A stretch of DNA of 64,000 nucleotides from Clostridiaceae bacterium (GCA_902363375.1 CABIZX010000001.1:868001-932000); one strand, 5' to 3'. Shown: positions 23,031 to 33,094, counted from the stretch's first letter. Notes: a model not told the origin generated them from the letters alone. Program-made: numbers and translations.

Positions 23031-24599
23031 ATGGAGAAGCTATCGAAGCTGATGAAGAAGATAAAAGATAAGTGGAATTCCATGTCAAAAACTAGAAAGA
23101 TAGCTTTGGTAATTATTTCAGTGGTTACAGTGATAGCTATAGGAACGCTACTTTATGTATCACTTAAACCTAAGTACACAGTTTTATTTTCAAATATGGA
23201 TTCCAAAGATTCAGGAAATGTTATAGCTAACTTAGATAGTAAGGGAGCTAAGTATAAAATAGAAGGAAATTCGATTTTAGTTGAAAAGTCACAAGTAGAT
23301 AAATTAAGAATGGAAATGTTATCAGAAGTTCAAATAACAGAGGGAAGTCAAGGGTTTGAACTTTTTGATCAAGGTAGTATTGGGGCTACAGATGAAGAGT
23401 CGAGAATAATGTATCAAAGAGCATTATCGGGAGAACTGGAAAGAACAATAAAAGGATTTGAAGAAGTTCAGGCTGCAAAGGTAAATTTAGTTTTACCTAA
23501 CAATTCAGCTTTTGTAACAAAACCATCTCCGGCTAGCGCTTCGGTTACGGTGAAATTAGCACCAGGAAGTGAACTTTCACAAGAACAGGTTAAAGCTATT
23601 GTACATTTAGTATCAGGTAGTGTAGAGAACTTAGATAAAGAAGATATCACAGTGGTATCAGATAATTTAACTCTTTTAACAGAAGGCTTATTTGATAACG
23701 AAAATGGAACTCAATCTACAAGCACAGAAAATCAAATTGCTGCGACAAAGAAGGTTGAACAGGAGTTTGAAAAGAAAATTTTAAATGTACTTGATCCTAT
23801 ATATAAGGATAATGTAAAAGTATCTGTTAATGCACAATTAAACTTTGACGCTGTAAAGCAGAACAATGTGACATATGATCCAGAAAAATCTGTTGTGGTA
23901 AGTGAACATAATGTAAAGGATAATAGTGAAAAAGCTGAAAATACATCAGGAAGTACTGTAGATAATAATATGAGCAATACTCAGGATACAGAAGACAAAA
24001 CAACAGGATCAGGATATTCAGAAGAAACTAAGAATTATAATAACTCTAAAGTTGAGGAAACTGTTGTAAAAGCGCCTGGGCAAGTAGAAAGAATAACTAC
24101 TTCTGTAGTAGTCAATGGAGATATAGATAATGTAACCAAGAACACTATAAAAAATTTAGTTGCTGATGCTATAGGATTTGATGAAGCTAGAGGAGATGGA
24201 ATTTCAGTTGAAAGTTTAGCCTTTAATGATGACTATAAAACGCAAGCAGAAGAAGAAATTAACGCTATGAAACAAGCAGAGGCTAAAGCTAAAAGAAACA
24301 AGCTAATTGCCTTAGGAGTAGGAGTAGCAATTGCACTTATACTTACCATTGTAATTATATCAATACTTAGAAGTAGAAAAAATGAAGTAGTAGAAGAAGA
24401 TGAAATAGAAGGATTAGATGTAGTAGTGGGAGAGAAAAACATAGAAAATATAGAAGATTTATATAAAGATTTAGATTTAGAAGCAGAAAGTGAAAAAGAA
24501 AAGATCATGGCGGAAGTTAGAAAATATGCAGAGAAGAAACCAGAACAAGTGGCTGATATTATAAGATCATGGATGACTGATGAAGAGGGGAGATATTAA
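23031..24599 (+). CDS. fliF: Flagellar MS-ring protein FliF
   Basis: A 522-residue membrane protein. The N-terminal membrane segment covers about residues 25-46 and the C-terminal one about 424-446. Between them are the ring-building domains (KYTVLFSNMDSKDSGNVIAN, then GFELFDQGSIGATDEESRI). A flexible, Asn/Thr-rich insertion lies near 290-350. The C-terminal tail that binds FliG ends in RSWMTDEEGRY. The stop overlaps the fliG ATG by one base (TAATG), so translation is coupled. Confidence 0.95.
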   Translation: MEKLSKLMKKIKDKWNSMSKTRKIALVIISVVTVIAIGTLLYVSLKPKYTVLFSNMDSKDSGNVIANLDSKGAKYKIEGNSILVEKSQVDKLRMEMLSEVQITEGSQGFELFDQGSIGATDEESRIMYQRALSGELERTIKGFEEVQAAKVNLVLPNNSAFVTKPSPASASVTVKLAPGSELSQEQVKAIVHLVSGSVENLDKEDITVVSDNLTLLTEGLFDNENGTQSTSTENQIAATKKVEQEFEKKILNVLDPIYKDNVKVSVNAQLNFDAVKQNNVTYDPEKSVVVSEHNVKDNSEKAENTSGSTVDNNMSNTQDTEDKTTGSGYSEETKNYNNSKVEETVVKAPGQVERITTSVVVNGDIDNVTKNTIKNLVADAIGFDEARGDGISVESLAFNDDYKTQAEEEINAMKQAEAKAKRNKLIALGVGVAIALILTIVIISILRSRKNEVVEEDEIEGLDVVVGEKNIENIEDLYKDLDLEAESEKEKIMAEVRKYAEKKPEQVADIIRSWMTDEEGRY

Positions 24600-25612
24600 T
24601 GGCTAAAACAGAGAAATTTACTGGTATTCAAAAAGCAGCAATATTATTTATCTCTTTGGGACCAGATGCATCAGCGGCTATAATAAAAAGATTGAATGAG
24701 AGAGATATACAAAAGATAACCTATGAAATTGCTAATATGTCTTCAGTTAAGGCAGAAGAAAGACAAGCTGTTTTGGATGAGTTCATGGAGTTAAATAAAG
24801 CTAAAGATTACATCATAGAGGGCGGAGTAGAATATGCTAGAAGTGTTTTATCTAAAGCGTTAGGTGCTCAAAAGGCTAATGATATATTAGAGAGGGTTAC
24901 AGAATTCTCTCAACAGTTTAGGCCGTTCTCTATTGCTAGAAAAGCAGATGCAACGCAGCTTATGAATGTAATTTCGGGAGAGCATCCTCAAACCATAGCA
25001 TTAATACTTTGTCATTTACAACCGGACAAGGCAGGGCAAATACTTTCAGCTCTTCCACCAGAACTTCAAAGTGATGTTGCATTTAGAGTAGCTACTATGA
25101 GTAATATATATCCAGTTGTAGTTAAGGAAATTGAAGAAGTGCTAAATAGCAAGCTATCTTCAGTAGTTACTAGTGAAAGCAATGTAATTGGAGGAGTTCA
25201 ATCTTTAGTTAATATACTTAATCAGGTTGATAGAACTACAGAGAAGAATATTACAGAGGGTCTTGAAAGAGAAGATATGGAACTTGCAGACAAGGTTAAG
25301 GAATCTATGTTTGTATTTGAAGACATTATTTCAATCAATGATGTTGAAATTCAAAGAATTCTACGTGAAGTTGATAATAAAGAGCTATGTATGGCATTAA
25401 AGGGTACTTCAGAACAAGTGGTAGAAACAATATCAAGAAACCTTTCAAAACGTGCTGCTGCTACATTGAAAGAAGATATGGAATTCTTAGGACCTGTGAG
25501 ACTTGTGGATGTTGAAAAGGCTCAACAAAAAATTGTTGCATTAATTAGAAGACTAGATGAAGCAGGAGAAATAACAATTGCAAGAGGTGGAGACGATGCA
25601 CTCATCTTATAG
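24599..25612 (+). CDS. fliG: Flagellar motor switch protein FliG
   Basis: A 337-residue rotor protein. The N-terminal FliF-binding domain starts with FTGIQKAAILFISLGPDASA. The middle has the EHPQTIALILCHLQPDKAGQ motif and the C-terminal torque helix carries charged residues (MFVFEDIISINDVEIQRILR) that meet MotA. Length is normal. fliH begins inside its last codons. Confidence 0.96.
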   Translation: MAKTEKFTGIQKAAILFISLGPDASAAIIKRLNERDIQKITYEIANMSSVKAEERQAVLDEFMELNKAKDYIIEGGVEYARSVLSKALGAQKANDILERVTEFSQQFRPFSIARKADATQLMNVISGEHPQTIALILCHLQPDKAGQILSALPPELQSDVAFRVATMSNIYPVVVKEIEEVLNSKLSSVVTSESNVIGGVQSLVNILNQVDRTTEKNITEGLEREDMELADKVKESMFVFEDIISINDVEIQRILREVDNKELCMALKGTSEQVVETISRNLSKRAAATLKEDMEFLGPVRLVDVEKAQQKIVALIRRLDEAGEITIARGGDDALIL

Positions 25613-26363
25613 GGTAATTAAAAGTATTAATGTGTGTGAGACTGGTAGCAAGGAAATAGATTCAGATTTTTATATAGAGCCAGCTCCAATAGTGGAAGAA
25701 ATAATGGATATGGATGATGCTAATCCAATAAATATGGAAGAATATTTAAAGATGAAGAAAAGGGCAGAGAAAATGGTAGAAAATGCCCGTAAAGAATCAG
25801 AAGATATTATAAGTAAAGCGGAAGAGCGAGTAGAAGAAATTATTTATGAAGCTAAGGAAAGTGGTTTTAATACAGGATATAAAGAAGGTCATGAAATTGG
25901 ATACAAAGAAGGCTATCAAAATGCATATGATGAAGGATTAAAAAAAGGCGAAGAAATAATTCAAAATGCTAATTTTATTCTTTATCAAGCTAAGGAAGAA
26001 TATGATAAGTTCCTTAGAACTAAGGAAATGAGAATTCGCGAAATAGTTGTAAATGTAGTAGAAAGTATGTTAAAGAAGGAACTCGAGAGTAAGGATGCAC
26101 TTAACGAGCTTTTGTTCAGTATTTTATCTGAAGAAAAAAATGCTAAGATGACTATTATCAGAGTATCATCTGCCTATCTAGAAGAAATAGAAGCTAATAT
26201 AGATGATTTTAAACAGAATATAGGTATTAGAGGAGAGATAGTAGTTCTACAAGATAATTATTTAGAAGAGGGGACTTTAATTGTAGAGAGGGATGATGGA
26301 AAAACATCTTTCACTATTAATGGAGGTATGGAAAAACTAAAGGAAATTCTCATGGAATCATAG
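25596..26363 (+). CDS. fliH: Flagellar export stator FliH
   Basis: About 255 residues from ATG 25596 (AGGTGGAG upstream), overlapping the end of fliG by 17 bases. Typical glycine-repeat and coiled-coil features are seen near residues 80-120: GYKEGHEIGYKEGYQNAYDE with GLKKGEE, the GxxxG pattern of FliH. The C-terminal half resembles the V-ATPase E subunit. FliH holds and regulates the FliI ATPase. Primary conservation is low, but position before fliI supports the call. Confidence 0.9.
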   Translation: MHSSYRVIKSINVCETGSKEIDSDFYIEPAPIVEEIMDMDDANPINMEEYLKMKKRAEKMVENARKESEDIISKAEERVEEIIYEAKESGFNTGYKEGHEIGYKEGYQNAYDEGLKKGEEIIQNANFILYQAKEEYDKFLRTKEMRIREIVVNVVESMLKKELESKDALNELLFSILSEEKNAKMTIIRVSSAYLEEIEANIDDFKQNIGIRGEIVVLQDNYLEEGTLIVERDDGKTSFTINGGMEKLKEILMES

Positions 26364-26377
26364 AGGTAGAGTATATT

Positions 26378-27685
26378 ATGATTAATTTCAATATAGAAGA
26401 AATTCAGAAAAATGTTAATAAAACAAACTTTAACTATATGGAAGGTGTAGTTAAAAACATAATAGGCCTCACCATTGAAGTAAGGGGAGTTAAAGGCTTT
26501 GTGGGAGAAATTTTCTATATACATAATGAGGAAAATGATTCTATAGCATGTGAAGTAGTTGGATTTAAGGACGATAATTTAATCCTTATGCCTCTAGGAA
26601 ACTTAATAGGAATATCTCCTGGATGTAGGGTAGAGAGAACTGGAAAACAGTTAAGTATAAAATGCTCTGATGAACTTCTAGGAAGAGTACTTGATGGTAT
26701 TGGTAATCCATTAGATGAAAATGAACTCACACTATATAGAAATTATCCGCTAGAAGCTATGCCACCAGATCCACTAAAAAGAAGAAGAATTAAGGACATA
26801 CTGCCTACAGGGGTAAGAGCGATTGATGGATTTCTTACATGTGGTGAGGGCCAAAGGGTTGGTATATTTGCAGGGTCAGGAGTAGGAAAAAGTACTACTC
26901 TTGGGATGATTGCTAGAGAGGCAAAGGCAGATGTGAATGTTATATCCCTAATAGGTGAAAGAGGAAGAGAAGTTTTAGATTTTATAGAAAAAGACTTAGG
27001 ACCTGAAGGATTAAAAAAGTCTGTAGTGGTATGTGCTACATCTGACCAACCAGCACTAGTTAGATTAAAAGGAGCATTTACTGCCACTGCTATAGCAGAA
27101 TACTTCAGAGATAAAGGTATGAAGGTTATACTTATGATGGATTCAGTAACACGTTTTGCTATGGCTCAAAGAGAAATAGGTCTTGCAATAGGTGAACCAC
27201 CAGCGACTAAGGGCTACACACCTTCAGTTTTTGCAATGCTACCAAAGCTCCTTGAACGTAGTGGTATGTCTGATAAGGGCTCAATTACAGCTTTTTATAC
27301 AGTTTTAGTTGATGGTGATGACTTTAATGAACCAATTGCCGATGCTGTAAGAGGTATTTTAGATGGACATATTGTATTAAGTCGTGATTTGGCTACTAAA
27401 AATCATTATCCAGCTATTGATGTACTTAAAAGTATATCTAGACTTATGCCAGAGATTGCGGAGAGTACCCATAAAAAGGCAGCTTCTCTTGCTAGAGATT
27501 TACTAGCTTCCTATAAAGAAGCAGAGGATTTAATAAATTTAGGAGCTTATGTAAAGGGAAGTAATTCAAAAATAGATATGGCTATTGAATATATAGACAG
27601 TATAAATGGTTTTTTAACTCAAGGGGTAAAAGAAACTTGTGAATTTGAAGATAGCAAAAATGTACTTATTAATATGTTTAAATAA
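26378..27685 (+). CDS. fliI: Flagellar export ATPase FliI
   Basis: A 435-residue F1-beta-like ATPase. Walker A is GIFAGSGVGKSTTLGMIARE near residues 165-184, followed by VNVISLIGERGREVLDFIE. Walker B is KVILMMDSVTRFAMAQREI near 250. The family motif SVFAMLPKLLERSG is present. FliI energises substrate unloading at the export gate. It is flanked by fliH and fliJ as usual. Confidence 0.96.
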   Translation: MINFNIEEIQKNVNKTNFNYMEGVVKNIIGLTIEVRGVKGFVGEIFYIHNEENDSIACEVVGFKDDNLILMPLGNLIGISPGCRVERTGKQLSIKCSDELLGRVLDGIGNPLDENELTLYRNYPLEAMPPDPLKRRRIKDILPTGVRAIDGFLTCGEGQRVGIFAGSGVGKSTTLGMIAREAKADVNVISLIGERGREVLDFIEKDLGPEGLKKSVVVCATSDQPALVRLKGAFTATAIAEYFRDKGMKVILMMDSVTRFAMAQREIGLAIGEPPATKGYTPSVFAMLPKLLERSGMSDKGSITAFYTVLVDGDDFNEPIADAVRGILDGHIVLSRDLATKNHYPAIDVLKSISRLMPEIAESTHKKAASLARDLLASYKEAEDLINLGAYVKGSNSKIDMAIEYIDSINGFLTQGVKETCEFEDSKNVLINMFK

Positions 27686-27699
27686 GGGTGGTGCATATC

Positions 27700-28140
27700 T
27701 TGGGACAAACTTATAAATTTAAATTACAAAGATTACTGGATATAAGGGAACAAGAAGAGGAGAATAGAAAGATTGTTTTTATGGAGGCTTTGAGAAGTAA
27801 AAATGAAGTAGAAGCTGAGCTCAGAGATTTAGAAGACAATTTTGAAAAGTATTCCACTGTTAATAATAATATGAGTGTGACTGAAAGAAAAATTCAACAT
27901 CATTATCTAAATCTGCTAAATAGTACTATTGGAATTACGAAGGAGAAGCTAAAAATCCATGAAGAAGATGTAGAGGTGACAAGAAAAGAGCTAGTTACTG
28001 CTCAAGTGAATAAAAAAATTGTGGGAATATTGAAGGAAAAAGATAAAGCGGCATTTATAAAAGAAGAAAATAGGGTAGAACAAATACAAAATGATGAGTT
28101 TGCTCTATACGGATACTTACGAGAAGGTGGGAGGCGATAA
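27700..28140 (+). CDS. fliJ: Flagellar export protein FliJ
   Basis: About 146 residues from TTG 27700, for which AAGGGTGGTG at 27684-27693 is well placed; GTG 27688 and 27691 lie within that site. It is a long antiparallel coiled coil (KFKLQRLLDIREQEEENRKI at the start), as in FliJ, the central stalk of the FliI ring. fliK follows directly. Confidence 0.88.
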   Translation: MGQTYKFKLQRLLDIREQEEENRKIVFMEALRSKNEVEAELRDLEDNFEKYSTVNNNMSVTERKIQHHYLNLLNSTIGITKEKLKIHEEDVEVTRKELVTAQVNKKIVGILKEKDKAAFIKEENRVEQIQNDEFALYGYLREGGRR

Positions 28141-28145
28141 ATTTG

Positions 28146-29507
28146 ATGGAAATGACACAGTTTAGTGTTACAGCTGGGAGTAACCTATATAAAGGAAAAG
28201 ATGTCATAGAAAAAATTAAGACTTCAGATGAGAGTAATGCAAGAATAAGTGGAAGTAAGCACTTCAATGAAGAATTTTCAAAGGAACTTAAAAATGCTAG
28301 CAAGAACAATAAAAAAACTAAAACTGAAAATACATCCATAGTTACACAAGAAAATACAAAAGTGAAGGAGACTACTAAGAAATCAGACTTAGATTCTAAT
28401 GAAGATAAAAGTGAAGAAATAGTTAAAAGTTCAGATGATATACAGTCACTAATAAATCTTATAATAGCGTTATTAAATACTAATAAGACTGACTCTAATG
28501 AAACACAATTAAATTCTTTCAATAATATAGAAGGATCACAAGTAGTAGATACAAATTTTCAAGCACTGATAGAACTTTTAGGTAGTAAAGATAAAGCAAA
28601 TAATTTATTGAACTTATTAAATGAAGTATCAATGAATAATGATGTGAAAGATAAGCTTACAGAATTATTATCTTCAATTAATAAAGAGTTCATAGAAACT
28701 GGTGAGAATAGTGATGCTCTTATAAAACTACTGACTTCATCAGAATATACAGAACCTGATGATTTAGTAAATCAGTTACAGAAAATAGTATCAATGAATA
28801 ATACAAATAAAGAAGATAACATTAATATACCTATACAAGTTGTAAAGGATATAGATACTAAAGATAAAACCAACACATCACCTTCAACTGGAGATGATGA
28901 AAGTGATACTAAGGATGGCAAATTTTCGAAGGAAACTGCAATATTAAATAAGGTGATTAATGGAGAAGCAAAGGAATCAAAGGTTGCAAGGGCAACTGAT
29001 TTCATGTCATTCTTTGAAAATAATGTATTAGAGTCTAGAGATGTTACTGGAGAAAAACCTATTGCAATTACAAAAAGTGATTTAAATAATGATATAATAA
29101 AAGCTTTATCTTATATGGATAAAAGTGGAGTTAAAGATTTAACTGTAAAGATTTATCCTAAGGAGTTAGGTGAGGTTACTATATCTGTAAGCATGGAGCA
29201 AGGAGCTTTAAAAGCAATGATTAAGGCTACATCAAAAGAAACTGTAGAAATGCTAGCTCTAGGACTTAAGGATATAAATGAAAAGCTAAATGGAAACAAC
29301 ATAAAAATTGAGTCAGTAAATATAGGTCTTTATGAAGAAGATACCACTTATTTTGCTCGTGAGAATGCCCAAGGAAAAGCTTATGACAATGGTGGACAAA
29401 ATGGAAGCAAAAATGGTGGTAGAGGTTCTGATGAAAGTATTGATGAGGAAGAGATTATATCCCAAATCAATAGTCAAACCTCTAATGAAATAGATTTATT
29501 AGTTTAG
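28146..29507 (+). CDS. fliK: Hook-length control protein FliK
   Basis: About 453 residues from ATG 28146 (TTG 28143 is possible; GGGAGG lies at 28129-28134). The first 290 residues are low-complexity, rich in Lys, Asp, Asn, Ser and Thr, as expected for the ruler region. The conserved hook-length domain at about 310-400 contains VKDLTVKIYPKELGEVTISV followed by a helix-rich part. It measures the hook and switches export specificity through FlhB. Confidence 0.88.
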   Translation: MEMTQFSVTAGSNLYKGKDVIEKIKTSDESNARISGSKHFNEEFSKELKNASKNNKKTKTENTSIVTQENTKVKETTKKSDLDSNEDKSEEIVKSSDDIQSLINLIIALLNTNKTDSNETQLNSFNNIEGSQVVDTNFQALIELLGSKDKANNLLNLLNEVSMNNDVKDKLTELLSSINKEFIETGENSDALIKLLTSSEYTEPDDLVNQLQKIVSMNNTNKEDNINIPIQVVKDIDTKDKTNTSPSTGDDESDTKDGKFSKETAILNKVINGEAKESKVARATDFMSFFENNVLESRDVTGEKPIAITKSDLNNDIIKALSYMDKSGVKDLTVKIYPKELGEVTISVSMEQGALKAMIKATSKETVEMLALGLKDINEKLNGNNIKIESVNIGLYEEDTTYFARENAQGKAYDNGGQNGSKNGGRGSDESIDEEEIISQINSQTSNEIDLLV

Positions 29508-29521
29508 GAGATGAGAAGAGA

Positions 29522-30202
29522 ATGGCGATATCAACCAATAGTAGCACAGCAAAAGCATCAACCGGAGTTGTAGGAAATGCAACAGCTAATGGTACTCCAA
29601 TTGTAAAACCAGGAGCGGATTTAGATAAAAATGCTTTCTTTAAAATATTGGCAGCAGAACTTTCTAACCAAGATCCAACACAGGCCCAAGATACTACAGC
29701 CTATATATCACAGTTAGCGCAATTTACATCACTTGAGCAGATGACTTCATTGAATAACACAATGACTCTTTCAGCAGCACAGAACTTAACTGGAAAATTT
29801 GTAGCTTTAGATGTTTTAGATTCTAAAGGTATACCAGAATGCGGGGTAGTAAGAGCTGTTTATAAATATAGTGGGGATGTATATGTAACTGTAGAAGGGG
29901 TAGATGGAAAGCTAAAAGATTATACTTATAGTCAAGTAACAGATGTGCTTGATTCTGGAGATCCAAACATGGATAATTTGACATTCTCAAATGCTACTAC
30001 ATTAATAGGAAAGAATGTTACTATAGCAGATACTGGAGATACTGAAGACAGCGAGGAAGAAAAAGTAAAAAACATTGAAGGCAAAGTATTAGAAGTCTAT
30101 AGGGATGGCCAAGGAATTAAATTAAAGGTAGAGGTTGAAGTAGATGGTAAAAAAGAAGTAAAAGACTATTTATTCGACTTAGTCATCTCAGTTAAAAACT
30201 AA
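29522..30202 (+). CDS. flgD: Hook cap/assembly protein FlgD
   Basis: A 226-residue protein with the conserved N-terminal motif LDKNAFFKILAAELSNQDPT then YISQLAQFTSLEQMTSLNNT. The C-terminal part has beta-rich FlgD Ig/Tudor-like sequence with an acidic insertion (DTGDTEDSEEEKVK near 178). FlgD caps the growing hook. The order fliK-flgD-flgE is standard. Confidence 0.95.
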   Translation: MAISTNSSTAKASTGVVGNATANGTPIVKPGADLDKNAFFKILAAELSNQDPTQAQDTTAYISQLAQFTSLEQMTSLNNTMTLSAAQNLTGKFVALDVLDSKGIPECGVVRAVYKYSGDVYVTVEGVDGKLKDYTYSQVTDVLDSGDPNMDNLTFSNATTLIGKNVTIADTGDTEDSEEEKVKNIEGKVLEVYRDGQGIKLKVEVEVDGKKEVKDYLFDLVISVKN

Positions 30203-30248
30203 AACAGAATATAATATAAAATTAATATGAAGTGGAGGAATATTACAT

Positions 30249-31265
30249 ATGTTAAATTCAATGTACTCAGGGATATCAGGGTTAGGAGCTAACCAAAAAA
30301 AATTAGACGTAATAGGAAATAACGTAGCAAACTCAGGAACAACTTCCTTTAAATCATCTTCAGTTACTTTTCAAGATAGTATGTATCAAAGTTATAAGGG
30401 GGCATCAGGTCCAGGATTAAATCTAGGAGGAGTTAACCCTTCAAGAGTAGGTATGGGAGTTTCTATACAAAGTATAGTTACTAATATGGCGCAAGGAAGT
30501 TTACAGCCAACAGGAAGACCATATGATGTGGCTATAGATGGAACTGGATACTTTATAGTAGCAAAAGGTCCTGAAAGTGGAACTATAACTGTTGATGCGG
30601 ATCAAAGCATGTCCTCTACAAATTTAGAGAGTTTTTATACTAGAGATGGATCTTTTAAAGTAGATACTAGTGGAAATCTTTTAAATTCAAATGGATATAG
30701 GATTATGGGATATCAAATAACTGATGCGAAAGGCATTTCGCCAGACGATAAAGGAGTAGTTAACTATGTAGATGGAGAATCTCCAGCTCTAGATGCAATA
30801 CAAAATAAATTAGTGCCTCTTAAAATACCAGAAGTAGTAATGAAGGATGGTAAAGAGGTTAGAATTCAAGGTTTTTCTATAGAAAATGACGGATTAATTA
30901 AGGCTGTTCTTGCTGATGGTAGTACTACTGTTCTTGGACAAGTTGCTATGGCATCTTTTACTAATAATGAAGGGCTTGAGCAAAAGGGAAATAATCTGTA
31001 TTCTCCTTCAGCAAACTCAGGAAATCCATTGGCTAGAGTAGGAAAGTATTCTAGTGAAGTTAAGTTAGATAGTTATGGTGGAAATAGAACTGATAATGGC
31101 AAAGCTTATGGACAAGTTTTGAATGGATTCTTAGAAATGTCAAATGTTGATTTATCTACTCAGTTTACAGATATGATAGTTGCAACTCGTTCTTTCCAAG
31201 CTTGTGGAAAAATTATCACAACTGCAGATGAAATATTACAAGAACTTGTAAACTTAAAGAGATAA
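30249..31265 (+). CDS. flgE: Flagellar hook protein FlgE
   Basis: A 338-residue hook protein. The N-terminus MLNSMYSGISGLGANQKKLD with VIGNNVANSGTTSFKSSSVT and the C-terminus GFLEMSNVDLSTQFTDMIVA then RSFQACGKIITTADEILQEL are classic. The middle domain has the TGRPYDVAIDGTGYFIVA motif of hook and rod proteins. AGTGGAGGA precedes the ATG. Confidence 0.95.
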   Translation: MLNSMYSGISGLGANQKKLDVIGNNVANSGTTSFKSSSVTFQDSMYQSYKGASGPGLNLGGVNPSRVGMGVSIQSIVTNMAQGSLQPTGRPYDVAIDGTGYFIVAKGPESGTITVDADQSMSSTNLESFYTRDGSFKVDTSGNLLNSNGYRIMGYQITDAKGISPDDKGVVNYVDGESPALDAIQNKLVPLKIPEVVMKDGKEVRIQGFSIENDGLIKAVLADGSTTVLGQVAMASFTNNEGLEQKGNNLYSPSANSGNPLARVGKYSSEVKLDSYGGNRTDNGKAYGQVLNGFLEMSNVDLSTQFTDMIVATRSFQACGKIITTADEILQELVNLKR

Positions 31266-31298
31266 TTAATTAAAATAAATTAATGTGATTTTACTTAT

Positions 31299-31323
31299 CA
31301 AGAACAACTTTATGTTGTTCTTG
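31299..31323 (+). other. Stem-loop in the flgE-flbD gap
   Basis: CAAGAACAAC (31299-31308), loop TTTAT, GTTGTTCTTG (31314-31323): a perfect 10-bp stem, followed by GTTTAGG rather than a T-run. It may stabilise or process the abundant flgE message, or act as a partial attenuator. Confidence 0.5.
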
Positions 31324-31364
31324 GTTTAGGTAAATTTACTATATCATAGGAGGTATAGGAAAAG

Positions 31365-31580
31365 ATGATAGAGGTTAACCCTTTGAATGGAAACAAATTT
31401 ATTCTTAATAGTAATCACATTGAAAAAATTGAAGCAATACCAGAGACGGTAATTACTTTGATTAATGGAAAAAAATACTTAGTTAAGGAAAGCTCTAAAG
31501 AGATAATTGATAAAGTTATAGAGTTTAAAAGAAGATACTGGGCAAATGTATGCATGGAGGAAAGCAATGAAGAAGAATGA
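31365..31580 (+). CDS. flbD: FlbD-family flagellar protein
   Basis: A 71-residue protein with the FlbD pattern MIEVNPLNGNKFILNSNHIE, TVITLINGKKYLVKES and then a charged C-terminal helix. Small proteins of this family lie between flgE and motA or fliL in many Firmicutes; the exact role is uncertain. TAGGAGGT precedes the ATG. Its last 14 bases overlap motA. Confidence 0.88.
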   Translation: MIEVNPLNGNKFILNSNHIEKIEAIPETVITLINGKKYLVKESSKEIIDKVIEFKRRYWANVCMEESNEEE

Positions 31581-32358
31581 TATGTTAACGGCTATAGGTT
31601 TTGTGATTGCAATTGCTCTTATATTTTATGGAATGATGAGTGGAGGATCATTAAAATTATTCTATGATGTGCCATCCTTGGCAATAACCGTAGGAGGATC
31701 ATTTGGAGCACTTTTAATGGCATATCCTTTTAATGAAATCAAGAGGCTTATAAAGGTGGCAGCGCAAGCTTTTAAAGAGGATAGAACATCTAAAATAGAT
31801 AATATTACTCTGTTTGTTAATCTATCTAAAAAGGCAAGAAGAGATGGACTACTTTCTTTAGAAGAAGATATACAGGAAATAGACAATGAATTTGTAAAAA
31901 AAGGTTTAAATATGATAGTTGATGGTATAGAGCCAGAATCTATCAGAGAGGTAATGACTTTAGAAATTAAAGAGATGGAAAAAAGACATGAAGATGCGGC
32001 GTCAATGTTTACTACATGGGGAGGCTATGCACCTGCCATGGGTATGATTGGAACATTAATTGGACTTATACAAATGCTTGCAAATCTATCAGATGCCGAT
32101 AATTTAGCATCAGGAATGGGAAAAGCACTTATTACAACCTTTTATGGTTCAATGATAGCTAATGTAGTTGTACTTCCTATAGCTGGAAAACTAAACTATA
32201 AAACAGCTAAAGAGGTAAATGAAATGGAGATGATGATTGAAGGAGTACTTTCCATACAATCAGGAGTAAATCCGAGAGTCATTGAAGATAAAATGATAGT
32301 ATACTTATCACCTGAAGATAGAGCAAAATATCTAAGCAGTGCAAATCAGGGGGAGTAG
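31567..32358 (+). CDS. motA: Flagellar stator protein MotA
   Basis: About 263 residues from ATG 31567, served by TGGAGG at 31554-31559; ATG 31546 lies upstream of that site. Four membrane segments are expected: about 8-25, 32-50, 150-172 and 185-205. The large cytoplasmic loop carries charged residues that meet FliG. The loop before helix 3 has MFTTWGGYAPAMGMIGTLIG, with the conserved proline of the proton/sodium path. motB follows 10 bases later. Confidence 0.94.
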   Translation: MKKNDMLTAIGFVIAIALIFYGMMSGGSLKLFYDVPSLAITVGGSFGALLMAYPFNEIKRLIKVAAQAFKEDRTSKIDNITLFVNLSKKARRDGLLSLEEDIQEIDNEFVKKGLNMIVDGIEPESIREVMTLEIKEMEKRHEDAASMFTTWGGYAPAMGMIGTLIGLIQMLANLSDADNLASGMGKALITTFYGSMIANVVVLPIAGKLNYKTAKEVNEMEMMIEGVLSIQSGVNPRVIEDKMIVYLSPEDRAKYLSSANQGE

Positions 32359-32368
32359 GTGAGTAATT

Positions 32369-33094
32369 ATGGCTAAGAGAGAAATAAAAACGGATGGTTG
32401 GTTAGCTACTTATGCAGATACGGTTACTTTGCTATTAACTTTCTTTGTTTTACTTTATTCACTATCAACTATAGATTCTCAAAAGTTTCAACAAATAGCA
32501 GTTGCAATGCAAAGTGCATTTAGTGGTAAAGCAGATAGATCCATACTTGAGTTTAGTATGAGTAGCGGGGATGTTCCTATAGTTGGAAAACCACAAATTA
32601 CAGTAGAAGATGCTCAGCAAAATGAAAACTTAGAAATTCTAGAAGATGTGTTGACGTATATTAAGGAAAATAATTTGGAAGAGGATGTCCAAATATATGC
32701 AGATAGCCAAGGACTTAATATACAAATGAAAGATTCTATACTTTTTGATACTGGAAAAGCTGAATTAAGATCAGAGAGTAAAAAAGTATTAGATGAAATC
32801 GGGGAACTAATTTCAAAGGTAGATAATAGTGTTATTATTGAAGGACATACAGATAACGTTCCAATTAATACGCCAACTATGCCAAATAACTGGCATCTAT
32901 CTTCAGCCAGAGCGTTAAGTGTATTAGATTATTTTTTAGGCACTAAGAAAGGTTTAAATCCTCAAAGATTTTCGGCGCAGGGATGTGGAGAATATAAGCC
33001 AATAGCATCAAATGATACAGATGAAAACAGGGCTAAAAATAGAAGAGTAAATATTATACTTGTAACCAATGTAAAGGAGCAGGGAAATGAGTAA
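32369..33094 (+). CDS. motB: Flagellar stator protein MotB
   Basis: A 241-residue protein. One membrane segment (about residues 12-32) contains WLATYADTVTLLLTFFVLLY, where the aspartate is the ion-binding residue. The C-terminal OmpA-like peptidoglycan-binding domain (about 120-235) shows ILFDTGKAELRSESKKVLDE then GHTDNVPINT. With MotA it anchors the stator to the wall. It overlaps fliL by 8 bases. Confidence 0.95.
   Translation: MAKREIKTDGWLATYADTVTLLLTFFVLLYSLSTIDSQKFQQIAVAMQSAFSGKADRSILEFSMSSGDVPIVGKPQITVEDAQQNENLEILEDVLTYIKENNLEEDVQIYADSQGLNIQMKDSILFDTGKAELRSESKKVLDEIGELISKVDNSVIIEGHTDNVPINTPTMPNNWHLSSARALSVLDYFLGTKKGLNPQRFSAQGCGEYKPIASNDTDENRAKNRRVNIILVTNVKEQGNE

Noticed and set aside
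28055..28522. Minus-strand open frame of 155 codons
   Set aside because: It is opposite the fliJ end and low-complexity fliK; composition is a shadow of Lys/Asp/Ser-rich coding.
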